Positions 7,445 through 15,006 of a stretch of DNA of 27,974 nt are shown here, in pieces. The notes under the pieces are model-generated. The model was not told the origin of the DNA. It did no database searches and saw nothing but the letters and a program-made list of their open reading frames with translations. How positions within the stretch are numbered: position 1 is the first letter of the stretch; every line of letters begins with the position of its first letter. The DNA comes from a virus: the IMG/VR virus record IMGVR_UViG_3300030707_000108, positions 1 through 27,974 of that record. One strand, written 5' to 3'. The position numbers and the translations under genes are program-made.

Positions 7445-7932
7445 GGTTGGATGTGCTCCCGTTGGATTTCGTGCCAGGTTTTGCCGCCGTCGCTGGATTC
7501 CTCGAGGAGAACATCGTGGCCCTTGGGCACCGGGGCTCGGGGGTCGGAGGCGGGCGGCCGAGGCTCGGGGCTGGGGGGTCGGGAATCGGAAACGGCGGGT
7601 CGGAGATCAGAGGTGGGCTTGTAAAGCGCGAGGCTGGCCCAGGTCCCGCCAACGACAAGGGCGGCGCCGAGGACGACTGCCAGGGTGAGCTTGGCTGCGC
7701 CGCCGCCCTTGTCGATCATGTTCATGTGAATGCCTTGCCGGTCCATGAGCGGCCAACCGAACTTGGGAGCGGCATTGGGATCCATGCCCATCGACCGGTA
7801 AGCCGCCATGGTGGCTAACTCCTTGTCGCACGCGAGATGAAAGGTTTGCAGCGCGTTGTCGAGCGCGGTCTCCGTTTGCACCATGTTGGCCAACCAGAGG
7901 AACAGGCGCTCTTTGAAGTTCAGCGCGGCCAT
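7441..7932 (-). CDS. Membrane-anchored protein with Ser/Asp/Arg/Pro repeat tail
   Basis: A 163-residue protein. It has a helical N-terminus (about 1-70), one membrane helix near residues 84-104 (LTLAVVLGAALVVGGTWASLAL), then a low-complexity segment of SDxRP-type repeats (TSDLRPAVSDSRPPSPEPR, PPASDPRAP) and a hydrophilic end (SSDGGKTWHEIQ). The layout resembles a spanin or a membrane-anchored envelope-spanning protein, which is an inference. The ATG at 7932 is chosen because GGAGGG lies just upstream. It ends with a 4-base overlap into the holin-like gene. The Pro-rich segment is encoded by repeated GC-rich units much like those in the gap just upstream. Confidence 0.7.
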   Translation of the reverse strand: MAALNFKERLFLWLANMVQTETALDNALQTFHLACDKELATMAAYRSMGMDPNAAPKFGWPLMDRQGIHMNMIDKGGGAAKLTLAVVLGAALVVGGTWASLALYKPTSDLRPAVSDSRPPSPEPRPPASDPRAPVPKGHDVLLEESSDGGKTWHEIQREHIQP

Positions 7933-8040
7933 GCGGCCCTCCAAGGGAGGATGGGAACGGTGTCGGGGGATCAGGAGGCGCGGGACTCGGGAAGAACCCC
8001 AGAGCCTCGGGCCGGAAGCTGGGAACTTTGGTTCCGGACA
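7530..8040. repeat. GC-rich degenerate repeat, partly inside a gene and partly in the gap
   Basis: On the minus strand, units of the type gaTCCCGAcc / ccCCGAGcc recur at about 7530-7620, where they are read as SDxRP repeats in the membrane-anchored protein. They recur again at about 7955-8010 in the 138-base gap upstream of that gene. The gap also holds a small hairpin (GGAAC-CAAA-GTTCC, about 8022-8035). The similarity was judged by eye and the borders are approximate. Confidence 0.5.
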
Positions 8041-8070
8041 CCGAGACCCAGGGCCACGCCTTCGACTTGT

Positions 8071-8427
8071 CTACTTCTGGGTAGGCGGCGTCTGCGTTGC
8101 CGGCGTTACATGGGCCAGATTCATCAGGGCCATGGACAAAACGCTTGCCAACGAAGAGATGGCGCCGGCGCCGGCATTCTCCGGCTGACCCGCTGCCTTG
8201 AGCGTTTGAATGCTCGCGGCTTCCACAGGATTGGATTGTGCGGCACGCACGCCGAACATGGCCGAGAGCCGGCCGCTGTTTTCGGTGGCTTGCTGAATGG
8301 ATAGGTTGCCGATCTCGTTGAGGCGGGCCATGGCGCCGGTGAAGACCATCTGCGGGTCGAACCCGCTGTTGTTGCCGCTCACCGTGACCGTGGGAGTGGC
8401 GCCGCCGGTTGCCGTCGTGTCGGGCAT
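8071..8427 (-). CDS. Hypothetical 118-residue protein
   Basis: A small protein with a Thr/Gly-rich start, a central helical region (MARLNEIGNLSIQQATENSG) and a C-terminal mildly hydrophobic helix (ISSLASVLSMALMNLAHV). It has no recognised family. The start is well supported: GAGGAG lies about 11 bases upstream in the 18-base spacer after the protease gene. It belongs to the minus-strand cluster of small envelope-type proteins, and a virion or lysis accessory role is the only hint. Confidence 0.65.
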   Translation of the reverse strand: MPDTTATGGATPTVTVSGNNSGFDPQMVFTGAMARLNEIGNLSIQQATENSGRLSAMFGVRAAQSNPVEAASIQTLKAAGQPENAGAGAISSLASVLSMALMNLAHVTPATQTPPTQK

Positions 8428-8445
8428 GGGAAATAAACTCCTCTG

Positions 8446-9579
8446 CTAAGGGTTATTGGTTGCGGGGACAATCCGTATCCGCTGGATCTTGCCCGCGTTT
8501 GCTGCTGATTGTTGTTCGAGTGCCTCGATGCGTTTCAGGAGTGGGTTCAGGTCCGGTGGGTTGCCGGAAGGACCGGGTGGGCCCGCGGGACCGGCGGGAC
8601 CCACCACGCCGTCCCTGCCGTCCTTGGCTGAGGGGCGATTCTTCAAATCGTTCACCTGCGTTTGCAGGGCGTCTAGCTGCTTGCTGACCTTATCCAGTGC
8701 GGCCAGCGCGGAAGAAAACTCCTGAGCCGGTGTTGGTGACGGACCGGAAGGGGGAAGCACAGGAGGAGTTGGTCCCACCGGCCCAGGAGTGGAAGGAGAA
8801 ACGGGAGATGACGGTTGCTGAGGTCGCCGCAGATGCGGGAACCAGCGAAAGCATTTCTCATCGAGGAAGCGCTGAATATCGGCAACGCCGGTCACGCTGG
8901 AGGTTCGGCCATCGCTGCCCCAGAGCACGCCGACGAGAGCGCCGTCGGCTGAGCGGAAGACACCGCTGCCACTATCACCTTGCTGGACGGGGAAACTGAG
9001 GCCGAGCACGGTGGCGCTGCCGGCTCGACCGACGATGCCGAGCGCTTGCCCGGCCCGCGGCACCGGCCCGTGACCATGTGGGTAGCCGACTTGATACACC
9101 TGTTCGCCGCGCGCGATCGGGCTAGCCGCGACGCTTGTCATGGGCGTGCTTGCACCGGCCTGGATGGCTACAGCGGCGAGGTCGGCCTGGCTGTCGCTGC
9201 CCAGATACGATGCTTGCAGGCGTTGACCATCCGGAAAGGTGACGACAAGCTGTCCGACGCCGTCCGAGAAGAGATGTTTGCAGGTGATCACGCAACCATA
9301 CGTCCCTTCCCTGGCAATGACGGTGCCGCTGCCCGATTCCACGAGATTGCCGCGATAGTTCTCGATGCGCACGCTGCAAGCGATGCAGCGCGGATCGACA
9401 TGAGGGTTTTGGGAAGACGGGCGAGGGGCGAGGGCCCAGGGGGCGTATTCGCCCACGGCGGGCGGTGCGAACTGCACCGAGGGCGGCTGGCCCCAGGGTG
9501 AACAGCGCCCGCCCGGACACTGTGCTGGTGCCAGCGCAGGGAAGGCGAACAGCACGAGGAAGACTACGGTGTGTTTCAT
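8446..9579 (-). CDS. Secreted trypsin-like serine protease with collagen-like and coiled-coil tail
   Basis: A 377-residue protein. It has a signal peptide (MKHTVVFLVLFAFPALAPAQ, cleavage near 20) and a short Cys motif (CPGGRC, 21-26). The trypsin-fold domain (about 66-240) has the full triad: His102 in ITCKHLF, Asp133 in SQADLAAV and Ser203 in QQGDSGSG. After it come a Pro-rich linker (about 253-284), a coiled coil (about 287-315), a short collagen-like Gly-X-Y stretch (331-350) and a second helix. The start at 9579 has GAGGG 7 bases upstream and overlaps the stop of the upstream gene (ATGA). Secreted proteases of this design are common in planctomycetes. Within a phage cluster it could cut envelope proteins during lysis, or be host-derived cargo. 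The enzyme call is firm, its role inferred. Confidence 0.88.
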   Translation of the reverse strand: MKHTVVFLVLFAFPALAPAQCPGGRCSPWGQPPSVQFAPPAVGEYAPWALAPRPSSQNPHVDPRCIACSVRIENYRGNLVESGSGTVIAREGTYGCVITCKHLFSDGVGQLVVTFPDGQRLQASYLGSDSQADLAAVAIQAGASTPMTSVAASPIARGEQVYQVGYPHGHGPVPRAGQALGIVGRAGSATVLGLSFPVQQGDSGSGVFRSADGALVGVLWGSDGRTSSVTGVADIQRFLDEKCFRWFPHLRRPQQPSSPVSPSTPGPVGPTPPVLPPSGPSPTPAQEFSSALAALDKVSKQLDALQTQVNDLKNRPSAKDGRDGVVGPAGPAGPPGPSGNPPDLNPLLKRIEALEQQSAANAGKIQRIRIVPATNNP

Positions 9580-9863
9580 AGAGTCGCCCTCTCCAACAGG
9601 TCGTGTTCCGCACGCGCCTCTTTCTCGGTGGCGTGCCAGCTTTCGTTGAGAGTCTCCCATGGCCGGCCCACGTGCTTCCGCTGACGTTGCACCTGGAACA
9701 ACAACGAGCGCGTTTCGGTATCGCCGCGGAGGCCGACCCAGCTGGTAACGATGCAGACAGCCGGCGTGTCGGTCCGGCAGACGACGGCATACCTGCGATC
9801 GCGAAATTTCGCGGCCCATTGCTCCTTGGAGATTGGCCGGCCCGTTCGATCGAAGTAGCGCAT
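9576..9863 (-). CDS. Hypothetical 95-residue protein
   Basis: A small basic protein (MRYFDRTGRPISKEQWAAKF, then a strand-rich middle VVCRTDTPAVCIVTSWVGL and a helical end with EKEARAEHDLLERA). The middle resembles small DUF-type cytoplasmic proteins, but I cannot name a family. Its stop overlaps the protease start by 4 bases (ATGA), which argues that it is translated. The ATG at 9863 or an in-frame TTG at 9869 could be the start; neither has a strong Shine-Dalgarno. Confidence 0.65.
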   Translation of the reverse strand: MRYFDRTGRPISKEQWAAKFRDRRYAVVCRTDTPAVCIVTSWVGLRGDTETRSLLFQVQRQRKHVGRPWETLNESWHATEKEARAEHDLLERATL

Positions 9864-9929
9864 CGCCAAGTACCCATTGGTTCCAGGATTCAGCCCTTCT
9901 CCATTGCGGTGGAGAGAGGTCGTCGTGCA

Positions 9930-10100
9930 TCAGTCCTTTGCCCCACAGCTGCGACAAACCCAGGCCGGTTCGTCCCAGAGGCCTGGCCGCAGGCGCCGGC
10001 CACATGCCCGGCAGCGCGGCTGCAAGCGCTCAATGACCAGGGCCACTTCCAGTGCCAGCGCAATAGCTAGCAAAAGCGTGAAGGCGACGAGGTAGCTCAC
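9930..10100 (-). CDS. Single-helix membrane protein with C-terminal zinc ribbon
   Basis: A 56-residue protein starting at a GTG that overlaps the upstream stop (GTGA at 10100-10097). An N-terminal membrane helix (YLVAFTLLLAIALALEVALVI) is followed by a four-Cys zinc ribbon (CRACG, then CRSCG). The longer reading from 10184 would overlap the upstream gene heavily and is rejected. Its function is unknown. It is one of several small Cys4 proteins in this region. A 66-base stretch after the 10097-10393 and 9930-10100 pair, leading into the next gene, shows nothing notable. Confidence 0.65.
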   Translation of the reverse strand: MSYLVAFTLLLAIALALEVALVIERLQPRCRACGRRLRPGLWDEPAWVCRSCGAKD

Positions 10101-10393
10101 CAGGGAGTCTCTGGGAATTTCGGTCCCGTCGCGGTCGCGGGGCCGCCGAGTTTGAGGTTGGTTCGGCCGTGGCAGTATTTCCACACAGTCATGGCCGCGA
10201 CGATGCCTGCGGCAATCTTCGAGAAATTGCCGGAAAGCAAGCCAGTATCGGCAGCGCCTAGCAAACCGGCGGTGTGCAGCGCGTTGGGGATGGCGACGAA
10301 GAGCGTCAGCCAGAATTCTGTCGTCTGCCAGCCGGGCTTCCCCGGGGCTTTATCAGGAGTCGAGACAGTTGTCTTGGGTTGCTCGTCTGGCAT
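10097..10393 (-). CDS. Small membrane protein (holin-like)
   Basis: A 98-residue protein with a hydrophilic Pro/Lys N-terminus and two hydrophobic segments: about 27-48 (FWLTLFVAIPNALHTAGLLG) and about 55-72 (FSKIAAGIVAAMTVWKYC). It ends in a polar tail. This is a plausible holin or other phage-encoded membrane protein, but no motif is decisive. The start is well supported by AGGAG 6 bases upstream, which also overlaps the upstream gene's stop codon region. It is the second gene of the minus-strand cluster, coupled to the next gene by a GTGA overlap. Confidence 0.7.
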   Translation of the reverse strand: MPDEQPKTTVSTPDKAPGKPGWQTTEFWLTLFVAIPNALHTAGLLGAADTGLLSGNFSKIAAGIVAAMTVWKYCHGRTNLKLGGPATATGPKFPETPW

Positions 10394-10402
10394 GGGTTTC
10401 TC

Positions 10403-10660
10403 CTACCGTGCTTCCTTGTTGTCCAGGAGCTTGTCGATTTTGTTAGTGAGGCGGTCGATGTTGCCGTCCATGCGGTCAAGCTGCAGCTTTTGGGTCTCGA
10501 TATGCACCTTGAGGGCGGCTAACAGTTCCGCATGACCAAGGACCGTGTGCACCAACCCGCCGCCGCCGGCGAGGAACGCCCCGGTGATGATGCCGATGGC
10601 GATGCGTATGCCGATTTGCGAGGGGTTGGTTGCACCGTTGTCGCCGTTGACTGCTGCCAT
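10403..10660 (-). CDS. Membrane helix plus coiled-coil protein (lysis/holin accessory-like)
   Basis: An 85-residue protein, the first gene of the minus-strand cluster. A membrane segment (about 15-40, IGIRIAIGIITGAFLAGGGGLVHTVL) is followed by a heptad-rich helix (about 44-83, KVHIETQKLQLDRMDGNIDR, LTNKIDKLLDN). The helix recalls XhlA-type haemolysin accessory proteins, although there the helix order is reversed. The start at 10660 is supported by GAGAAG about 7 bases upstream; an upstream in-frame ATG at 10702 lacks such support. A lysis function is inferred from topology and neighbours. Confidence 0.68.
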   Translation of the reverse strand: MAAVNGDNGATNPSQIGIRIAIGIITGAFLAGGGGLVHTVLGHAELLAALKVHIETQKLQLDRMDGNIDRLTNKIDKLLDNKEAR

Positions 10661-11196
10661 GACGTTCTTCTCTCGGGTGAGAAAAGGCGGGCCGGGTTGC
10701 ATCCTTGCTGGACCTTCGTGGCCACCCGGCCGCCGTACGTTCTCTTCGCCACCAAACTAGCCCGCATAAGACGACTTCTGCCAGAGCCGTAGTGTGATAT
10801 TTTTCGAGAAAAGTGGTCGCGCCGATTGGATAAACGCCATGAGTAGGAGTAGCGGCCTGGTTGAAGGGTCATTGAGGCAGCGCGCAACCGGCCGAGAGAT
10901 ATTTATGTGACGGGTGGGTTGCTCTCGACAGTCCCGAATGAAAATCGACGATTGTTCGCCAGCTGCTCGACCCCCTGTCCCCCCACTGACTGACCCGTCG
11001 CCGTCTCCAGCGCAACGAACCGGTCTTTGCAACAGCTGCAAATGTGCGGCAGTTAGTGCAATGCTGTCTCAAAGTGCCTTACCAAGGTCAGTCTTTCCCG
11101 CCCCTGGCGTGTAATCCGGCCGACGCCCTAAGTTTTTTGTCACTTTCTTACCTCCGCCTCTTGCGAAACGAGAGCGGTCGAGGCTTGAATGGAACC
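10661..11196. other. Divergent intergenic region between the two gene clusters
   Basis: About 540 bases without a convincing gene. Transcription must diverge from here, leftward to the lysis/portal cluster and rightward to the head/tail genes. AT-richer patches lie near 10795-10812 (GATATTTTTCG) and 10899-10913 (GATATTTATG), but I cannot identify a clear -35/-10 pair or operator. A small frame in 10869-11072 and upstream extensions of the protease frame from 11044 have no ribosome-binding or family support. Confidence 0.6.
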
Positions 11197-12366
11197 ATGA
11201 CGATCACGGACGATCTCCTGAGACAAACGCACGTCGTTCAAGAAGACTTCACCCGCGCCCCGGGTCCCCTCGAAGTCGATCGCGCTACCGGCATCATCTT
11301 CGGCGTCAAGGTTTTGGGCTGGGAGTCGGACAACGGCCGGCGCTACCTACCCGAAGCAGGACAGCTCGCTGTGCCGCTCTACGAGGGCTGCAAGGTCTTC
11401 CTCGATCATCCCGACAAACGCGCCTTGCCGCGCGGCGATGAGGATGCCTTCGGCCGGCTGCTGGCCGTGCGCTGGGAGCCCGACGGCGTCTATGGCGACC
11501 TGCATTTCTTCAAGTCCCATCCGCTGGCGGAGCGCGTCTGCGAAGACGTGGAGCGCGGCCTCGGTGTCTTCGGCATGTCGCACAATGCCAAGGGCGAAGG
11601 CGAGAGCGTCGATGGCACGTTCGTCATCCATCGGATTGTTGAGGTTCGGTCCGTCGACCTGGTCAGTGAACCGGCCACCGTGAAAAATCTTTGGGACAGC
11701 AAGATGCCTACCCGTTGCGAACGCATCCGCACCATCCTCGAATCGAAGCTGCTCACGCCCGGGCAACGCCATTCCCTGAAAAAACTCCTGAAGGCGAGTA
11801 AGGGCGACGACGGCGAAAAGCCACCCACGCACCACGACCACTTACTCAACGCCGTTGAGGCTTGCCTCAAGGAGGACATGGATCCGCACGAACGCCACCA
11901 CAAGGTGAGCCGGATCATGGAGCTCCTCAATCCCAAGCCAGCGTGCAAGCAGCTCGAGGAGGACGAAGCGGATGAAGAAGAAGGCCAGATGCGCGACGAC
12001 AAGGCCGACGTCGAGCGCGACGATGACCGAACCGATCGAGGCGACAAAGACCGCCCCGACTTCACGGACGAGGCCCGGTACGAGCTTGAAGATGATTTGG
12101 CCGACCTGCGGCTCGACCGGACGATTCAGCAGCTTTGCGAAACTCGAAGTATCCCATGCACCGACGAGCTGCTCGAGACACTGACTGCAATTCAGGACGA
12201 AGACCGGATTGCACGCCACCTCGATTATCTGAAGCAACTGCGCAGGCGGCCAAGGACCACCAGGCAGGCACGCAGCCAACTTGGCCCGCCGCAGCCGCTG
12301 CAAGAATCAATCCATGCCACGATTCCCCGAGACGCCAAGAGTCGGCTGCAGTGGCTGATGAACTGA
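11197..12366 (+). CDS. Prohead protease with C-terminal scaffold-like region
   Basis: A 389-residue protein. Residues 28-175 match the prohead protease pattern: VLGWESDNGRRYLPEA, FLDHP (His71), DAFGRLLAVRWEPDGVYGDL, HPLAERV, the conserved FGMSHNA (Ser128, His129) and EVRSVDLVSEPAT (about 149-161). Such proteases cleave scaffold and capsid precursors during head maturation. Residues 180-389 are highly charged and helical, with a strongly acidic stretch near 247-300 (for example EEDEADEEEGQ), as expected for an assembly scaffold fused to the protease. The start at 11197 is chosen at MTITDDLL; upstream starts lack family support. It lies first in the plus-strand head operon, before decoration and capsid genes. 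Confident for protease, moderate for scaffold. Confidence 0.82.
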   Translation: MTITDDLLRQTHVVQEDFTRAPGPLEVDRATGIIFGVKVLGWESDNGRRYLPEAGQLAVPLYEGCKVFLDHPDKRALPRGDEDAFGRLLAVRWEPDGVYGDLHFFKSHPLAERVCEDVERGLGVFGMSHNAKGEGESVDGTFVIHRIVEVRSVDLVSEPATVKNLWDSKMPTRCERIRTILESKLLTPGQRHSLKKLLKASKGDDGEKPPTHHDHLLNAVEACLKEDMDPHERHHKVSRIMELLNPKPACKQLEEDEADEEEGQMRDDKADVERDDDRTDRGDKDRPDFTDEARYELEDDLADLRLDRTIQQLCETRSIPCTDELLETLTAIQDEDRIARHLDYLKQLRRRPRTTRQARSQLGPPQPLQESIHATIPRDAKSRLQWLMN

Positions 12367-12374
12367 GTACGCAC

Positions 12375-12506
12375 CTCGTTCCAAGGCTTTGCCTTGGAAC
12401 GCACCGCTCGGACAAGCTTTCCATCGTGAGAACGCCGAAGCATCCACGGCGCACGGCAGGCAGAGCCTGCAAGACGGTGCGTTTCGAGGCAGAGCCTTGG
12501 AACGAG
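12375..12506. repeat. 132-bp palindromic element (MITE/REP-like) with nested hairpins
   Basis: The terminal arms 12375-12406 and 12475-12506 are inverted repeats matching at 29 of 32 positions, with the outer 14 bases exact (CTCGTTCCAAGGCT). Inside lie a perfect 11-bp hairpin with a TTT loop (12377-12401) and a 6-bp hairpin with an AGA loop (12456-12470). The element fills most of the 202-base gap between the protease and decoration genes. It carries no gene. Confidence 0.88.
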
Positions 12507-12568
12507 AATCGAGGAAAACGACAACCCCTGAGAGGTAAACTCCACTCCCCTAACAAGGACGTTTTCGC

Positions 12569-13372
12569 ATGTCTCTGACACCCGGCGGATATCGGTTTCA
12601 ATACCCTCCCGGATTTACGTTCAGCAAATACCTCCCGCCCGCCAGTCTGCAAATCGAGGCGGGCGACCTGCTGTACTGGACCGGCAGCGTCGCGCAGCCA
12701 TTGTCGAGCAAGACGCTCCTGGGTAGCCAGGTGCTCGATCAGGCTGCCGTCAAGCCGCTCTTTCTGGGCGTTGCGGTCAGCGGGCGCATTACCGCCCAGA
12801 GTACGAGCGTCTGGCCCATCGATTACGTCGAGGCAGCATCCAATTGCCTCTACCTGGCGGATTGTGCCAGCGCTACCTGGGAAGTCGGCGACCTCGTCGG
12901 CGTCGTGCGCAACGGCGGCGCGACGGCGCTGCAAGATCAGCAGGTCGTCAAGGTTTCCTCCGACAACCTGGCGGTCGGGCAGGTGTTTCGCCGGGAACCG
13001 AGCGCCGTTACGCAGGTGCTTTGCAGGCTCTGGGGAAAAGGCGACCCGCTCGGCGACCTGAATCGTTACGGCTTGGGCGGCAGGCAGGGGACAGGCGTCA
13101 CTGCCCTCTCGGACGGCAACCAAACGCTCGACCCATCGTACACGCCCATCCTGTCGATGGTGCCCACGGCGGCCCGCACGGTAAAGCTCCCGGTCGAGGC
13201 GCAATCGTCTGGGCTGGAATTTCGCTTCACGAACCTATCGGCGGGCGCTAACAGCGTCACCTTCCAGGGCTCGGCCGGCGGCTCAATCAACGGCAACGGC
13301 GTCGTGCCCCAGAACAAGAGCGGCATCTTCTGGTGCGACGGGACCGTGTGGTACGGCACAGTCAGTGCGTAG
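12569..13372 (+). CDS. Head decoration / capsid-associated protein (putative)
   Basis: A 267-residue beta-rich protein between the prohead protease and the major capsid gene, where siphoviruses place head decoration proteins. The N-terminal half (ASLQIEAGDLLYWTG, KPLFLGVAVSGRI, EVGDLVGVVRNGG) reads like the repeated beta-strands of trimeric decoration proteins. The C-terminal part (TFQGSAGGSINGNG, GIFWCDGTVWYGT) resembles the short beta-motif found at the end of some phage surface proteins. No membrane or signal segment is present. AAGGAC precedes the start by about 6 bases. The function is inferred mainly from position. Confidence 0.65.
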   Translation: MSLTPGGYRFQYPPGFTFSKYLPPASLQIEAGDLLYWTGSVAQPLSSKTLLGSQVLDQAAVKPLFLGVAVSGRITAQSTSVWPIDYVEAASNCLYLADCASATWEVGDLVGVVRNGGATALQDQQVVKVSSDNLAVGQVFRREPSAVTQVLCRLWGKGDPLGDLNRYGLGGRQGTGVTALSDGNQTLDPSYTPILSMVPTAARTVKLPVEAQSSGLEFRFTNLSAGANSVTFQGSAGGSINGNGVVPQNKSGIFWCDGTVWYGTVSA

Positions 13373-13479
13373 CAGTGGCAGTGGGTAGTGGCGAGTGGTG
13401 CGTGGCGAGAGCGTTTTCCTCACCACTACTCACTCGCCATTACCTACTACTCACTCACCACTCACCACTACCCACTACA
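13373..13479. repeat. GTGGCGAGTG-family palindromic repeat, copy A
   Basis: The left side is built of GTGG(C/T)GAGTGG-type units and the right side of the complementary CACCACT(AC)TCACTC units, around a short centre near GCGTTTTCC. It starts directly after the decoration gene's TAG and stops just before the capsid gene's Shine-Dalgarno (AAGGACG). Translated in frame with the capsid gene it gives a false N-terminus (TTTHSPLPTTHSPL). Confidence 0.85.
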
Positions 13480-13493
13480 GCAAGGACGCTTCG

Positions 13494-14864
13494 ATGAATC
13501 TTTTCAAAACACGTCAGCTCTATGAATCACGCCGCGGGGCCAGTGCGGCTGGGCGAATCGAGTTCGTCAACGAGTGCCGGCACTGGCTCGGACTCTGCGA
13601 CGATCACGGCAACGATCACAAAGACCCGGCCGGCAACCGCATGCTCAGGGACCGGCAGATCAAGGCCGAGCAGTTTAGCGTCGCCGAGCTGGCCGAGGCC
13701 ATCGTCGGGGCCAATTGGCGCTTTTTCTTCGATCCCGCCAACCAGGGAAGCATGTCCGGCGCCCTGCAGCACCGCATGCTCGTCGAGCAGCAGTATCCTG
13801 GCGACCGGCGTGCCCTGCTCGAAGCGACCGGGGTCGGCGTCGATCCGACTGCTTTCCTGGACATCAACGCCTTCACCTCCGTGGTCGGCGGCCTGATCGA
13901 GGTGAAAATCCTGGAGAACTTCCAGAGCCCGATGTTTCTGGCCGAGGCCCTCATGCCTGCGATGCCGACAAAACTCAACGGCCAAAAAGTCTTCAACGCG
14001 GCACGCATCGGCGACCACGCCATTCGCAGGGTTCCCGGCGAGCCGCACGCCCGAGCCCAGTTCGCCGAGCGTTACGTGACCACGCCCGCCACACGCGAGA
14101 ACTCGCTCGCCGTCGACGTTTACAAGGAAACGGTTTTCTACGACCTGACCGGAAACATTCTCGAGATGGCGGCGAGCGTTGGCGAATGGCTCGGCTACCG
14201 CAAGGAACTGGACGTGATCGACTGCTTCATTGGCGTCACCAGCCAGAGCAGCGGTGTCAGCGCGTTCAATTACGGCGGCACGACCTACAACGCGTACTCC
14301 GCGAGCCAGACAATAGGCAAGAGCACGCTCGTCAACCAGCAGTCTAACGCGCTCAATGACTGGACTAACATCGAGTCAAGCTGGCTGCTGTTCGCCCGCA
14401 TGCAGGACCCAGAGACAGGAACGCGCGTGCTGACCAACCCCAACGTCATCGTGGTCAACCCGGCGAAGCTGAACACGGCTAAGTTGATCCTTGGCGCAGC
14501 CCGCACCGAGGTACGCACGTCCGGCGGCACCACGCAGGCGACAGCGCCGACGTTGCAGGTCCGCGATACCCCGGGCGCTCCCTACGGCAACGAAATCGAG
14601 GTTTACTGGTCGCCGCTCATCGAGCAGCGCTGTACCGATGCCACCGGCCTGAACTTGTCGCAATCCAACGCCAACCTCTACTGGTGGCACTTCGAAAGAG
14701 GCAGGCCGTTCAAATACATGCAGAATTGGCCGTTGACAACGTGGCAGTTCAGCGGCGGCCAGTACGAACTCCTCGACAAGGGCATCGTGGCCACCTACGG
14801 CGCCAACGAGCGCGGCATCCCCAGCGTTTGGAGCCCGTGGCACGTGGTGAACAATACGAACTAA
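13494..14864 (+). CDS. Major capsid protein
   Basis: A 456-residue protein in the position of the major capsid gene, right after protease and decoration genes, and of typical capsid size. The region QSPMFLAEALMPAMPTKLNG followed by AVDVYKETVFYDLTGNILEM and a long helical and beta-rich second half (VNPAKLNTAKLILGAARTEV, TWQFSGGQYELLDKGIVATY) fits HK97-fold capsid proteins of phages. The start at 13494 (MNLFKTRQLYES) is preferred: AAGGACG lies about 6 bases upstream, and the earlier in-frame start at 13395 only reads through the repeat element. It would self-assemble into the head together with the portal, which is encoded far away on the other strand. Confidence 0.82.
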   Translation: MNLFKTRQLYESRRGASAAGRIEFVNECRHWLGLCDDHGNDHKDPAGNRMLRDRQIKAEQFSVAELAEAIVGANWRFFFDPANQGSMSGALQHRMLVEQQYPGDRRALLEATGVGVDPTAFLDINAFTSVVGGLIEVKILENFQSPMFLAEALMPAMPTKLNGQKVFNAARIGDHAIRRVPGEPHARAQFAERYVTTPATRENSLAVDVYKETVFYDLTGNILEMAASVGEWLGYRKELDVIDCFIGVTSQSSGVSAFNYGGTTYNAYSASQTIGKSTLVNQQSNALNDWTNIESSWLLFARMQDPETGTRVLTNPNVIVVNPAKLNTAKLILGAARTEVRTSGGTTQATAPTLQVRDTPGAPYGNEIEVYWSPLIEQRCTDATGLNLSQSNANLYWWHFERGRPFKYMQNWPLTTWQFSGGQYELLDKGIVATYGANERGIPSVWSPWHVVNNTN

Positions 14865-14883
14865 TGGTCAGTTTTGGCTCACT

Positions 14884-14975
14884 TCTCCCCGGTACCAGGG
14901 GAGAGGCTATAGGACCCATAGGTCCCATAAGACCCATACACCCTCTTCCCTGTACTCAGTGGAGGGGCAGGCAAG
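14884..14975. repeat. Hairpin and CCCATA-repeat element
   Basis: The 142-base gap after the capsid gene holds a perfect 7-bp hairpin (TCTCCCC / GGGGAGA, 14884-14904, loop GGTACCA). Three ACCCATA/TCCCATA units follow (about 14913-14939), then a second imperfect hairpin (CCCTCTTCC...GGAGGGG, about 14941-14967). No gene is seen. The first hairpin could serve as a terminator-like stop after the highly expressed capsid gene, although no T-run follows it. Confidence 0.7.
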
Positions 14976-15006
14976 ACCCAGGAAACTGATCGTTGAGAGC
15001 TACAAC

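Noticed and set aside
9580-10005. N-terminal extension of the secreted protease to 519 residues
   Set aside because: It would bury the signal peptide and overlap another gene; the ATG at 9579 has a good ribosome-binding site and ATGA coupling.
11044-11196. Upstream start of the prohead protease frame
   Set aside because: The extra 51 residues lack family similarity and a Shine-Dalgarno; MTITDDLL at 11197 begins the conserved domain.
10661-11196. Promoter pair in the divergent region
   Set aside because: Only vague AT-rich patches are visible; no convincing -35/-10 combination could be supported.
13395-13493. Extended start of the capsid protein (similar extensions at 20264 and 22692)
   Set aside because: The added residues (TTTHSPL-type) are translations of the palindromic repeat, not protein sequence.
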